This document shows, piece after piece, positions 41,181-52,642 of a DNA stretch of 64,000 bases. Where the stretch lies: assembly GCA_023053575.1 (NCBI GenBank), contig JAKZAP010000018.1, positions 21,586,458 to 21,650,457 on the forward strand, given 5' to 3'. The notes under the pieces were generated by a model that had not been told where the DNA came from, searched no databases, and saw only the letters and a program-made list of their open reading frames with translations. Position 1 is the stretch's first letter. Each line of letters begins with the position of its first letter. Made by a program: the position numbers and the translations under genes. This DNA is from Branchinecta lynchi. Taxonomy: Eukaryota > Arthropoda > Branchiopoda > Anostraca > Branchinectidae.

Positions 41181-41460
41181 GATAATAATATATAATAATA
41201 AATTATTTATTTCCATAATAGCACAATATAGTATGGCTAGCAGAGGATCGTCTTGACGTAACGAATGTCAAAACAGTGACGGACAATCTATACAGTACAT
41301 GATAATAATGAATAGGCCTACATATTATAATACATGTCATACAACAAGAATGGAAATAATATAATGAAGCACCAAGAGTTAAAATGTAATAAAATAAGGT
41401 ACGAATGACGATAAATATTGGTCAGACGAATTTACTAGGGGCGGGGTGATTTAAAGCCGA
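41181..41460. other. A/T-rich insert, possible retroelement 3' tail
   Basis: The (AAT)n-like run followed by 'aaattatttatttcc' resembles, in reverse, the 3' tail of LINE-1a (ggaaataaat then a microsatellite). No coding sequence is visible. Confidence 0.35.
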
Positions 41461-41471
41461 TTTTTTTTCTA

Positions 41472-42665
41472 TTTTTGGGATCCCAAAACGTAAGTGGAGG
41501 GATACCTATGACATCGCAAAAGTTGTCCGTCCGTCCGTCTGTAAGCACGATAACTCTCGAAGGGAATGAGATATTTTGATGAAACTTGGTATGAGGATTG
41601 TTTGGGTCAAGGGTAAGGTCGAGTTCGTAGATGAGCTCTGTCGCCCTATATTTGGGGGTGGGGGAGGGGGTTGAAATTAAGGGACAAACAAAATATTTTT
41701 AAACAGCTAATGTGATAGTCGATTATGGGGTAAAAAGACATGCTGAGCACGATGATGAAAATCATTTTCTCGCCGCACAAGTAGTTCGTCCGGAATCCGG
41801 CAAAAACCGGAAAGTTTGTTAAAAGTAAAAGTTTCATTTGAAGTTCATTAAATGTTTGATTTAGGTGTAAGAAGAAATGCTGAGCAAGATGGTGAAAACC
41901 ATTGTCTCGCTGGACGAGTAGTTCGTCCGTAATCCGGCAAAAACCGGAAAGTTGGTTGAAAGTAAAAGTTTTATTTGAAGTTGATTAAGTGTTTGATTTA
42001 GAGGTAAGAAGACATGCTAAGCATGATGGTGAAAATCATTTTGTCGCCAGACAAGCAGTTTGTCCGGAATCCGGCCAAAACCGGAAAGTTAGTTCGAAGT
42101 AACAGTTTCATTTGAAGTTGATTAAATGTTTGATTTAGGGGTAAGAAGACATGCTGAACCCGATGGTGAAAACCATTTTCTCGCCGGACAACTAGTTCGC
42201 CTGTAATCCGGCCAAAACCGGAAAATATGTTAAAAGCAAAAGCTTTATCTGAAGTTGATTAGATGATAGATTTAGGAGTAAGAAGAGACGCTGAGTCTGT
42301 ATATGAGGATCATTTTTTACCCGGACATATAATTAGTCAGGAATCCGGTTGTACCCGCATAAAGTTGATTAGATGTTCTTTATAGGGATAAGGAGATACG
42401 CCGGTTTCGTTTCTGAATTTTCTTTTTTTGCTGGACTAGTAGTTCGCTTGGAATTCGGGCGAAACCGCAATTTTGGCAGTAGTATAAAGCAGGAAGTTTA
42501 TACTCGGAAGCAGGAAGTATCGTCAAAATAGATATGGCTTATAGAGGTGTAGATAGATAGGTAGATAAAATATCTGAACTCGGTTTTCTCTGATGGTTAG
42601 CCTGGCTAAGACAAGACCCAATTGTCTGGATCAAATCTTAAATTTTTGGGATCCCATCGACACCT
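41472..42665 (+). repeat. Repeat B copy 4 (five 137-bp units)
   Basis: Unit starts (gg.gtaagaagacatgctga) fall at 41727, 41864, 42001, 42138 and 42275, a constant 137-bp period. Each unit has 'ccggaatccggc(c)aaaaccgg' and 'gaagttgattaaatgtttga'. The ends are TTTTTGGGATCCCAAAA at 41473 and TTTTTGGGATCCCATCGACA at 42643. Confidence 0.85.
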
Positions 42666-42975
42666 TTCGTCTTGTTAGTCTAGTGATGGGCTGATTGTGG
42701 TTAGGCGATTGGTAATCCGGTAGAATGGATCTATGATAATCGGAAGATAGACATTTCAGTCCAAAATCCATGGTGAGCTTGTGTCTACGGCACGCAAGAG
42801 TAGGAAGACTAAGTTTTGTGAGGCTATCTTCATATGTGGAATAATCTTGCCCAAGGATAATCTTGCAAGCCCGCTTCTGTACCCCATCTAGTTTCTCCGT
42901 CTGACTTTTGGTAAGCCCGGATGCCAAACAGAACACGACTATTCCGTTGCAGGGCGTACATACGTGCAATATAGG
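42665..42975 (-). pseudogene. LINE-2 family C-terminal fragment
   Basis: The - strand reads LYCTYVRPATE (stop) SCSVWHPGL, then, after a frameshift, TKSQTEKLDGVQKRACKIILGQ, HKLTMDFGLKCLSSDYHRSI. This is the same C-terminal region as at 29281-29460 and 34137-34330. The fragment is wedged between repeats B and C. Confidence 0.75.
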
Positions 42976-42984
42976 GATCTCATG

Positions 42985-43326
42985 GGTCTCGTTGGTATCT
43001 GAGTGGGGGAGGTGCAACTTTAAAAGCGATTTCCCAGCCCTAGGATAATATACACGTACACGGAAATTCATCGTCATATGTCCAGTTCTGGTCAAGCTAT
43101 GAACATTGTTCACTGGGCAATCTGGGTCCATTTGCCTCTGAACCGGGTTGGGATGGGACCCCCAAAAGGGACAACTAGACCCCAATACCCACTAGTGTAC
43201 CAAGTTTGAACTTGATACTTGAACTGGTTCACGAGTTATGAGCTCCACGATATAGGGTGAAAACCGGAAACCAAAAGCTGCTACAGCGCTCGCAATAGTC
43301 GATTGTTCCAAGGAACACTCCGCTAC
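42985..43326 (-). repeat. Repeat C copy 2
   Basis: The reverse complement aligns with 5786-6150: 'cggagtgttccttg.aacaat', 'gcgagcgctgtagcagctttt', 'attggggtct.gttgt.cct' and 'aagttgca.ctcccccatca'-like end. Confidence 0.7.
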
Positions 43327-43329
43327 TAA

Positions 43330-44189
43330 TCAGATAGAACTTCTGTCTTTACTCACAAGCAGCAACTATGAAAACCCCGACAAAATTGAGCGGACTTAGA
43401 GGTATTCACTCTAGCTTTGAGCTGATGTTGATACCCGTTTACTCCTCTTCCTTCTTCGCGTTGTTTATCGCACAAGAAATAGTGAAGCAGACTGGCAGGA
43501 GGCGTACACTCCGCGCACTGACCCGCTCTGGAACGCGTTCACAGAACCGATCAGCTTTGACTCCTACTTTTCCTCACCAGCGACTTAAAAGCGATACAGC
43601 TATTTGTAGAGGCAAGGAACCGTGATGTGGCGCAAAGCTAGTAACCTCCGCTCGTTCGTAGCGGACACGGTATGGGGAAATATTCAACTCCGCATAGTCA
43701 TATTACAGAGATCGGGAAACGGAGGTTCTGTCGGATTATTTGTTCTTGCTCTTAGTAACTATTTGCTTACCATGCTCTTGAGCGTAGTAAGCTTGGTAAC
43801 TACTCATCTCTGCAACGTGATTCGTCAGATTTGCCCGTGACATGATATTCTACTGGGAAATAGAAAAATCGTTCGAGCCTTGACTGCAAAAACCCAGAAT
43901 TCGTCACGTCATGCGTAGTAGCTACAGTAAGTAGGGTGGAACACGCACTATGGGTACTTGGCCTTATATACTTCATGACACCGCAGCAGGCTCCTCCTCT
44001 AAACTGGAAACGCTTACCAAGAAGAGTCCAGGTATGGTGCAGAGTAGACTGCATCCCATGTTTCAGGATCTTCAACATATCTCGGCTCAAGCGGGGTACC
44101 GAAACCGAAGTTCACATCTACTAGTAGTCACAAACGTCAAGAGCAACCTTGAAACAAGTTAAATCGAAAGCATTCTAGCATTTGCAATA
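43330..44189. other. Unassigned stretch
   Basis: Several short frames but none with a recognised motif; no repeat match to the rest of the window was found. Confidence 0.35.
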
Positions 44190-44480
44190 GTTGCGTGTTT
44201 GCAGATACCATGGTATCTGTTACCAAAGTAACTGGATCTGCAGTCGTTTTTGCAGTTACTGTGGTATCTGATATACGGTTGCTCCGCAAAAACGACTGTT
44301 GCCGAAATTGCGCTTCTCGAACTCACCCCAAAAGAAAAGCTAATATTCAGTCACTCACTATCTGCCAAACTTCTTTCCCACCGATGAAAGTGAGATGACT
44401 CTTTCAGATACCACGATAAATGCAAAACCGCCTTTTGACCATGGTATCTTCAGAAATGCAACAAATGGCTAGAGCATTCC
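44190..44480 (+). repeat. Repeat G copy 1 (palindrome-rich)
   Basis: Contains GATACCATGGTATC (44205 region), 'tgcagttactgtggtatctg', 'aaaacgactgttgccgaaat' and 'cttttcagataccacgataa'-type pieces in the same order as copies 2 and 3. Confidence 0.7.
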
Positions 44481-44975
44481 TATTCGAGTCGCCGGTTCAA
44501 ACTGGAACTCAATACGACCGTGGGATCAACCGATGAGGTGATCTGGAAGCGCCTACATGGGCATAAATAGATCTGAACAAGACATCATGAATAAGGAAAA
44601 ACATTTAGCATTTAGCGTAGACTATAGATGAGCAATGCAGCTAAATATTTGCTATTACTTCTTTCTTTCGATAAGGAATCTTCTTATACCAGGGATTGGA
44701 AACGTATCCTTATTCAAGATAAACCAAAAAGAGTATTCAGTGACGTTATTTGTTTACGGGGGATGTGAAACCTCCTGAACTTTCTGCGTTAAAAGTTACT
44801 GATTATAAATTCTCTAAATTCCTTCTTGGTTTGTATCAGGCGGGGACGGGAGTGATTGAGAGTTGTGATAGGGAGGCAAGACATGGGCGAAAGCGACATC
44901 TATGGATTTTGAATACTAGCAAATTTAAGGTTCGTGTTTCTCACAAGTTTGTTTTTCCAACTAGGGCGGCTTTGA

Positions 44976-45045
44976 GCCTGAAGAGGACCCTTGCCAAGAA
45001 GGGCCGAAATATAGCTCTAATAAAATGCAGCTGACGTATCCGTTT
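44976..45045 (+). repeat. Repeat D module
   Basis: 'cctgaagaggacccttgcca', 'agaagggccgaaatatagct' and 'gcagctgacgtatccgttt'. Confidence 0.6.
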
Positions 45046-45344
45046 CGCACTATCAGATATGTGCACTGTCTGTCTCACTGACAGATTCACGAGCGCGAGA
45101 CAGCGGACTGGGTTAGAACGGAGAAAACTTTGTGCTGCTTAGGGATCGACAGGATCCCTTCTCCTCCCCTTCACTTAGTTCACGGGCAACTGGGACCACG
45201 TTCCCAAAACCGGTGAGGATAAATTCGAACATTGGGGCCATCATTTTAATACACACGCCACAATGTTGAAGAGGGGTAACTTAAGTTTTAAATAACGTTG
45301 TAGGTAAATTTACCAAGTCATCTTAGTTAGCTTACAATAATTGT

Positions 45345-45680
45345 GTTTTTGGAGAAGCTGGATCTGCAATTAGTCATTTTTGCAGTAACCGTGGTATCTG
45401 ATATAAGGTTGCTCTGCAAAAACGACACTTGCCGAAATTGCGCTTTTCGAAGTCATCCCAAAAGAAAAATTAATATTCAGTCACAAAGTGCCAAACACTT
45501 TCCCACCAATCTGACAAAAACTGATGAAAGTGAGACGACTTGTTCAGATACCACGATCAGTTAACACGGTAACTGCAAAAAGGCCTTTTGACCGTGGTAT
45601 CAGATACCACGATAAAACTGCAAAAACGACTTTAGACCGTGGTATTAGGTAGCATGGTATCTTCAAAGGTGCAACTAACC
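45345..45680 (+). repeat. Repeat G copy 2 (palindrome-rich)
   Basis: Includes a 19-base perfect hairpin CGTGGTATC-A-GATACCACG at 45593-45611 and GGTTGCTCTGCAAAAACGAC; aligned with copies 1 and 3. Confidence 0.72.
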
Positions 45681-45699
45681 TGTTCTCGGGTGGATTAAC

Positions 45700-46090
45700 A
45701 CTAGTTTCAGTTTTGCAGATACTATGGTATCTGTTACCACGGTAACCGTATCTGCAATTGGTAGTTACCGTGGCATCTGATACCACGGTTGATCTGCAAA
45801 AACGATAATTGCGGAAATTGCGCTTTTCGAAGTCATCTCAAATGAAAAACTGATATCCAGTCCCATAACTAATTGCGAAACTTCTTTCCCACCAACTTGA
45901 AAAAAACCTAGGCTCTATTGTTGGTGATGATGTAAGGGAGATGACTTTTTCAGATACCACGATGACTGGCCAGATACTACGATAACTGCAAAAACACCGT
46001 TTGACCGTGGTATGATATATCACAGTAACTGCGCGAAACGACTTCAGACCGTGGTATCAGATACCCATGGTATCTGCAGAAACGCAACTA
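45700..46090 (+). repeat. Repeat G copy 3 (palindrome-rich)
   Basis: 'gatactatggtatctgttac', CGTGGCATCTGATACCACG near 45769, 'cgataattgcggaaattgcg' and 'cagataccacgatgactgg'. Copies 2 and 3 are adjacent, so they form a two-unit tandem. Confidence 0.72.
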
Positions 46091-46204
46091 CTGTTATGGC
46101 TTTACTCTTACGGTGTATTGATTCGAAATAAGAGGAAAAACGAATGAGGTGAAAGTTATGTCATTGATGATTGATTTTATCGATATTATTGATTCAACCG
46201 CTGT

Positions 46205-46478
46205 GCGAAATCTTTGATAGTTCTTCTCTTCCAAGGCGAGAAGAGATATTGCTGAGAGTGCTCCTGATATTATTAGTTGTTTTATAAAACAAAGTAGCCG
46301 CCTTCAGGAGAACTTTTTTGCCACTTTGGGTGTTAACCATCCGCTAATCCGGATTGCGACAGCGCGCTGAGTTTTGAGCTGTTTGATTTTGTGTTACGTT
46401 CCTTTTCTTTTTTCTTAAGTTACTCAGCTTCTTTTCTTGTATAGTGGGTCACAAATAAATTATTATTATTATTATTAC
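46205..46478 (+). pseudogene. LINE 3' end with (ATT)n tail
   Basis: A short frame reading KARRDIAESAPDIISCFIKQ and FFATLGVNHPLIRIATAR (stop) resembles the extreme C-terminus of LINE ORF2s of the LINE-1 type. It is followed by a 3' UTR ending 'gggtcacaaataaattatt' and (ATT)n at 46455-46476. The tail matches that at 63735-63762. Confidence 0.55.
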
Positions 46479-46479
46479 T

Positions 46480-48309
46480 TGTCACTTCTTGACTCCTCCC
46501 ATAAGGAGGGTCCAGCTCATCCAACGGCCAATTCCGGGCCTCGGAATTATCTGAATGTTGTACCCCATGAACTTGATTCATTCTTTCACACTCCACTTTT
46601 GAGCTGCTGCACTAGAGCAAAATAACACCAGGGAGTAGCGTCAAGACTTGAAGAAACTGACACACTAAAAAAACAGCGATACTAGCACCACTAGTGATAG
46701 AGAACCTCCCTACTAAAACTGAATCAGTCGTGCACCAGCTCTGGCTCCAATAACTTCATACTATGAACATAGGGAAAAAAAAAGGTACAACCTACCCTGT
46801 TACCACGGTGCGTGCAGACCGCATCTTAGCTTTGCCATGAATTTCTAAACTTTCTGATGATGAAGATAATACATTTATTACCCATTTGTATGACAAAAAA
46901 TCGTCCTAAAAGGAGTATGAAGAAAAAGAAAAAAAGGGAACAACAACTGCAATAGATCTACTTCAGCTAAATACATAAAACACAAAGACTAAATTACAAT
47001 ATCTCCAGTTTGTCTCGCTTTAAGTGCCGCCACCGTAATGGGTTGCGCTACGACTATGGCCCATTTGCAAAGCAGAGGTCTTTGGGCTACTCCCTAGTGT
47101 TATTTTGCTCCGTGCTGCACGCTTGTTCAGCTCCTGGTACTTACTTATCGACTCATTTCCTCCAAATTCTGGTCATTCATATCTTGAGGCAAAACTGCCG
47201 TTCCATTCGGGCCGTGCGGGTAGTACTGTGGTAGCTGTCCATGAAACTCGGACTGCAGGAACAGAAGGTTCACGCTGAAAAATTACAAGGATATAGTAGA
47301 ACAGAAATCCCTGAGAACATTGGCGATTCAGAGTTTTCCGAAATAATTCAAATATTTCTTGAGTACAACTTTACTGGAGCACCCAGTACTTATTATATAT
47401 CCACCCTTGGAAGGGTTTTTTGTTCTGGTTCTGGTTATGTTGTTGTTCTTTCTTTTTTTTTGGTTCATTATTAGGCTAATTTGTTAGAAGTTAGTTTCGC
47501 GTTCTTATTTGTATGGTGTTGTGTCTTTCCGTATATGACTTTTTCCTCTTTTTGTGTTGCGAGAGCAACACTTTGGTTTTGTCCTCGTTTTTTTTTTTTT
47601 TTTTTTCCTATAACTCCGATTTCATTTTTTTCCTGGTAACTGGTAAGGGTCTAATCTGTGCGGTTTTCACGGAAAGTGTGGACCTTAGGCTGGATTGATG
47701 AATATGACATTACATTTTGGAAAGATCCGTATAACTCTTGCCTGGGGCCAAAAAGGGTGATTTTTGCTTGTCCTCGAGCCAGAGCCTACGGTGTGCGAAG
47801 TGAAGTGGAGTTACATAGCCCATGTTAGAGAGGACTATCTGAAGTTGTGTAGCGAACCTTTCATTTAATCAAACCATGTTTCTGCGTTCGAGTGGAAAGC
47901 TCCGTTCTAGCACGCAAGCTGGCACGCACCAGTTTCAAATTGAAGATGGACTAAAATCTATAAGTTTTAAATATATGCGGCAGTTACCCGGCCCCACAGC
48001 CAACATATCTTCTTTGAGTGATAAATAGAAAAATCTACAGAAACAAAAAGTGGCTTTTTCCCACGGGTCCGAAAGTGCTGCCATGTATTGTTTCTATCCA
48101 TTTCTGTGCGCGATTTCAGCTGAATTTATCGTTCGTTTTTGCACTTGGGTTTGCGGTAGACAAATGGTATCACATGTGCCTCTTAAACTTTAAAAGTTCT
48201 CTCAGTGCTAAAGAAATTAGAGCTTATCCTCTGCTCCTTTGTAAGCGGTGACGTTAGAAAGTTGGCCTACGACAAAAAAGTCAACTTTTGAACTAAGACA
48301 GGTAGAATT
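46480..48309. other. Unassigned stretch
   Basis: No gene recognised. A fragment of the Helitron-like end (TGTTGCGAGAGCAACA with 'ctttggttttgtc') lies at 47557-47582, next to a poly(T) run at 47589-47606. Confidence 0.4.
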
Positions 48310-48900
48310 TTGTTTTCGACGGCAATCGATAGCCGTTGATGAGCTGATCAAAGTATATGTCATCGATTTTTTGGTACAAAAATTCCTTCGTGAGATACAT
48401 CAGTTTGAAAATTTCAAGGGGTTGACAACTTCAGTAGTAAGGTGCAGACTGAAACCAAAAACAGGCGATACCAGTTGTGAGAAATGTAGGGGACTTTTAA
48501 GCAACAGTCGACTGTTAGCTCATAATCATCTAATCTCATACTTGGTATATCTGTTATTTGTTTCCGGTTTATTGGATGGTAAGACAATTTGGTTCCCAAT
48601 GGTAAGATATGCAAGGGACTTGTAAGTAATAATCGGCTGTTATGCTAAAATCATCTTAAGCGATCTTCCAACTTGTGCTAGCTGGTGTACTTGCTAGCTG
48701 GTGTACCTGGTATTTGTTTCCGGTGTATTCGATGGTAAGAACAATTTGGGTCCCAATTAAAAGACATTTAGTAATAATCGGCTGTAATGGTACACTCATC
48801 TTTAGCGATGAGGAGCTTGCAACTTTTGCTAGCTGGGGTACCCATTATTTTTATTCGGTGAACTTTGATATCTATCACGGAAGAGGGTCTTCTAAGTAAG
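48310..48900 (+). repeat. Repeat H with degenerate tandem units
   Basis: 48315-48475 matches 63155-63300 ('tgatgagctgatcaaagtat', 'aaggggttgacaacttcagt', 'aaacaggcgata'). Then come about three diverged ~150-bp units with 'tatttgtttccggtttattg', 'ggtaagacaatttggttccc' and 'taataatcggctgt'. Confidence 0.6.
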
Positions 48901-48959
48901 AATCGGTTCACGAGGGGCTAGAAATTTGTGCAAACTGGTTCACATTGTATGCGATTTTT

Positions 48960-49115
48960 ATAAATCTGACGGTAAGAAAGTTTGTATCCATGGTCTTTCG
49001 CTGTAACCTAGGGGTACACACGATAATATAAAACAATGAGGTAGTTCGTAATAACTAATAGTGTCATCTGTGGTATTATAATCCTGAAAAGTTACGGATA
49101 GCTTTATAATATTGT
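48960..49115 (+). repeat. Helitron-like 5'-side fragment
   Basis: 'aaagtttgtatccatggtct', 'ataatagtgtcatctgtggt'-like and 'cctgaaaagttacggatagc' match 12814-12975. The hairpin end is missing. Confidence 0.55.
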
Positions 49116-49271
49116 AAGGTTTCCCTTTTGTACGTGGTTTTCTCTCTTGGTTGTGCGGTAGCGTGCGTAGTCCCTTTTCAGGTGACTACGGAGAGTTTGC
49201 GGAGGCTTGGCGTTCGATCTAGTTCTTACTACTATACTGACTTTATTTACAAGGTTTAACAATATGGTTCT

Positions 49272-49878
49272 TGTAAAGTCTTACTTTACTGGGGGGGATT
49301 CAGATAAGTCGTTTGTTGGGTCTCTTGCTTAGGCAGGTCGGTAGACGGCTGACTATGGCTGTTGGTAGACGGCAGTTGAAGACGGCCAACTAGACGGGTG
49401 GTAGACGGTACACTAGTAGACGGCACTTGAAGGCGGCAGACTAAGATCTACCAAGTTGCAGACGGCAGACTACGATCTACCAAGTTCCAGACGGCAGACT
49501 AAGATCTACCAAGTTGCTGAGATGAGCAGGGCTACTATTTGCCTACACACACTTTGAAAGCTAGAACTGGACTCTAGATATGGGTGGGCAGCCTCCCAGC
49601 TGCCAAGCTCTTCACATCTTTAGACTTAACACTGAACTAACTAATATTTGTCCGTAGCTTCTCAAAGAAGTCTCCTCTCGACATGTGACGTGGTTGATGC
49701 ACTTTCAAAACGGCTTTTTGTTCGGCGACCGTTTGGTTTATTGTCCGGGTGGCAATAAACCATGCTCTTTTGAAGACGGTTGTCAGGCATGCCGAAGGGT
49801 CACTTGCTTGGGTCAAGTACACATACAAATTATCACAAATAGAAGACTCAATTACAAATAACTTTTCCCATCTTTACA
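49272..49878 (-). repeat. gypsy2 3' LTR
   Basis: On the - strand it begins TGTAAAGATGGG at 49878, right after a purine tract, and ends CA at 49272. Nearly identical to 62431-63029; differences include G/A at the 'gaagacggcc' site and single-base indels in 'ggcgaccgtttgg'. It contains three 29-bp tandem units (CTAAGATCTACCAAG at 49441, 49470 and 49499). Confidence 0.9.
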
Positions 49879-49890
49879 ATCTCCCCAACT
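49879..49890 (-). other. gypsy2 polypurine tract
   Basis: On the - strand AGTTGGGGAGAT directly precedes the 3' LTR. This is the expected place for the plus-strand primer. Confidence 0.6.
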
Positions 49891-50042
49891 TAAATTGGAC
49901 GCAGTTCATACAATAGTTTTCTGAGAGGGGATGCACAGTCGCAGGATCATTCCCTGGTTAAATCTCCACTTCTTCTATTTGAAAGCGCGTTTCTTTGTTA
50001 ATGTATTTAAGTTCTTTCTAATTATTAAAACTACTAAAACTA

Positions 50043-50494
50043 CTAATTATTAAAGCTTGGTGTTCTGTAAGTGCCTGCTGGTTTTGCAGCGCAGCTTCTT
50101 CTCGGTCGGCCTGTTTCTGTTGGCTGGTTATTGCTTTGTTCGACTACCGGAACAGGGTTACTCATACCTCTTATGTCAATCGGCTGATCTACTGGGTTAC
50201 TGCCTGTTTCTTGTGAATCATTTGGCAATAACTCAGTTTCTGCTTGTCTCCTTTATACATTGGAGGGGCTAACACTGGGAACTTGGGTCTCTAAGCGATA
50301 TCGAACCATATTTGTGTGTTCGCCTTCGATTGTGGGTGCAACCAGTGAAGGAACCTGTGACTGCGTCATAATAAGACTATCATACTGTTTTCTCTGTACT
50401 GGATTTTTCTCAAGGAACGTAGCACAGTGTGGTATACGCTTCAGTTGCCGAATATTTACAAGCCGTCTTGTACTGGTTTTCAGTTCTTGCAAAA
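50043..50494 (-). pseudogene. gypsy2 pol C-terminal end
   Basis: After the hAT insert the integrase frame resumes as LLQELKTSTRRLVNIRQLKR, the last strand of the GPY/F module. A Ser/Thr/Pro/Gln-rich tail follows, ending GRPRRSCAAKP, near the stop at 50043. One in-frame TAA (about 50253) interrupts it; the frame is otherwise open. Confidence 0.8.
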
Positions 50495-50502
50495 GGAATA
50501 CA

Positions 50503-52642
50503 CAGGGGTGGCCCGAAGCACTCAGGCCAGGGGGGGTGAGACCCCTCATTTCAACGACTCATCGATCGTAATATACGACTCGCAGGCACCAACACAAATG
50601 AACTGTTGCGACTATGCGGCAATGGCGCACATTCCCCACCAACAAATAATAGAGCCGGTGTAAAACTAGCTGCAGTTCATCAGCTGAAATTATTCTTGTA
50701 ATCAAATTTTTGTATACATACCTTCATAGCCTCAGCTTTACATTTCAACTTTCGTATAAGAGGAAAGCTTTCAACGCCTGTACCCGGGACAAATTAAAGC
50801 AAGCGCCGCAGGCAATTTTTTTTTAATCTGCCTTTGTCTAGACAGATTCTAGCCAGCCTTTAATGTGTTTCAAATCTAAAAAGTTCCAAGCCTAATCGCC
50901 AAGTAAATGACACACCGTTCCTCTAAGTAGAGAATACTATGAAATGTGCCACAGGCGAAATTTTGTGAAACGCCGAGGAGGAGACCGTCCTTTTGCAATC
51001 CCAATGAAAAATTAAGAATATCTATGAAATCAAGCCTCTGTCCATCGAAAAAGTGACAAAATAAAGCCGATAGAAAAGAAAGTAGATTTGCTCCGAAATA
51101 ATAGCAACAAAAGTAATTTTCAAGTTCAGAACACACTTCCACAGAAACGGAACGTGGAAAACAGATTTGCCAGTGCGTTAAAAAAAAAAAAATCCGGATT
51201 TACGGACGTAACGAACTTTTTGTCTTGGCCTGACAGGAGTTTACAGATATAGAAAAAGAAATCAGGTTCGTCGACGAGACTTAATTGCGTTTTTCCGGGT
51301 GATTTGATGTACTTTTGTTTCATAATGAAAGTACCGTGTACCATTTTATGTGTCACTCGACACACTGTACTTTCATGCCGAAAAGTAAAGCAGGTAAAGC
51401 TACAGTGAGTTACATCTGAAGAATTGCAACTTAAAACTGGTTTGCAGAATTTGATTATACGCGACAGAAGATGCTGTATACACAGCAAATGAAGACGAGA
51501 AGTTCGCTTTTAGAATATCTTAAACATAAAAGAGATCATTTTCGAATTTTACTAAGTCTTTTCAGATGTGCTTTAACACTAGCATACAGGGGCGTCCCGT
51601 AGGGGGGGGGGGGAGTGGATGCACCCCCCCCCCCTCTACCCCGACGTTGTCAGCTAGCCGGTAAAAAATAGATTTTTCGCGATTTTTCGTAAAAAGAATC
51701 GATTTTTCTTAAAAACGGTCGGTTTTCTTTAAATCAGTCGATTTTTCCGCAAAAAAAGACGGTAAAAATTACCAGCCAGTCGGTAAATACCTTGCTTCTC
51801 CCATATTTGGTAGTGCTATGATTCACAGTCAGCAGTGATACATACGATTCGCAGTCAGCTTTGGCTGAACGAATATTTTTGCTCCTCTCCCCCCCCCCCC
51901 CCGCAAACATTTTGATAGTAACGCCTCTGCTAGCATAGAGGCCAAAAATTTACCTCACGACTAGAATGAGCTATTCCAGCGTCTGCGAAACCCCTCCTGT
52001 CCTGGGAAACGAATTTCGGGTGAAGCGTTGTTCCTACCTCAACCTCTCTTTGTAATCGACATTTTTCGATCTGTTCTGTGCACACTTGTTTCGCGGGTCT
52101 CCTGTCATTTGATTTCTGATGGCTTTTCCGTTCTGTTTAAAAATTCTATTCCTTCTTTTTCACTTATAGCCAAAGATGACCAAAAATCAATGCACATAAC
52201 CTTGTCTCTCGCTTTTGGTCTATAAGGTATTTCAATGTTACCAGTCAGACTTCACTTTAACAACTAACCTATTGTAATTTTGACAGGCTAAAATCTGAAA
52301 GACCGAAGTTAGGCAGATCCAAATCCCATGGGAGTAGAACAGGTAGCCGCATTGCTGCCCCCATGAAACGTGTCTGCGACCTATCGGGTTACAAAACCTG
52401 GTTTAAACGACTTCATCGGGGACTGGCTTACGACTGAAGCTGTGCAGGCAGAGACAAAATTAAAAAAAAAGTTTAAACGACTCGGATTATTTTTTATTAA
52501 AATGAATGCCGAGGACCTCGGCGAGGGCAAAATAAACGACTGATACAACTTAGCAAAAGGCCATAATAAACGACTGATACGACTTAACAGCAGGCAGGGG
52601 GGGTGAGTCACCCCCCCTCACCCCCCCTTCGGGCCACCCCTG
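50503..52642. mobile_element. hAT-like element copy 2, complete, exact 8-bp TSD
   Basis: Both ends are CAGGGGTGGCCCGAAG in inverted orientation (50503 and 52642). The flanks are the exact octamer GGAATACA (50495-50502 and 52643-52650). It lies inside the GPY/F module of gypsy2, where coding sense reads through if the element is removed. G/C runs lie near both ends and at about 51602-51643 and 51888-51902. No transposase is encoded. It shares its body with the intron-1 copy at 10410-13318. Confidence 0.92.

Noticed and set aside
42985..43185. N-terminal half of a - strand frame ending in LINE motifs
   Set aside because: This half is repeat C; the same sequence at 5786-6150 is not in an open frame. 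Only the LINE part was kept.
44750..45034. A 94-codon frame ending in LKRTLAKKGRNIA
   Set aside because: The ending is just repeat D in translation; no domain is recognised in the rest.
48248..48625. A 125-codon frame on the + strand
   Set aside because: It overlaps repeat H and the frame is not open in the partner at 63155-63300.
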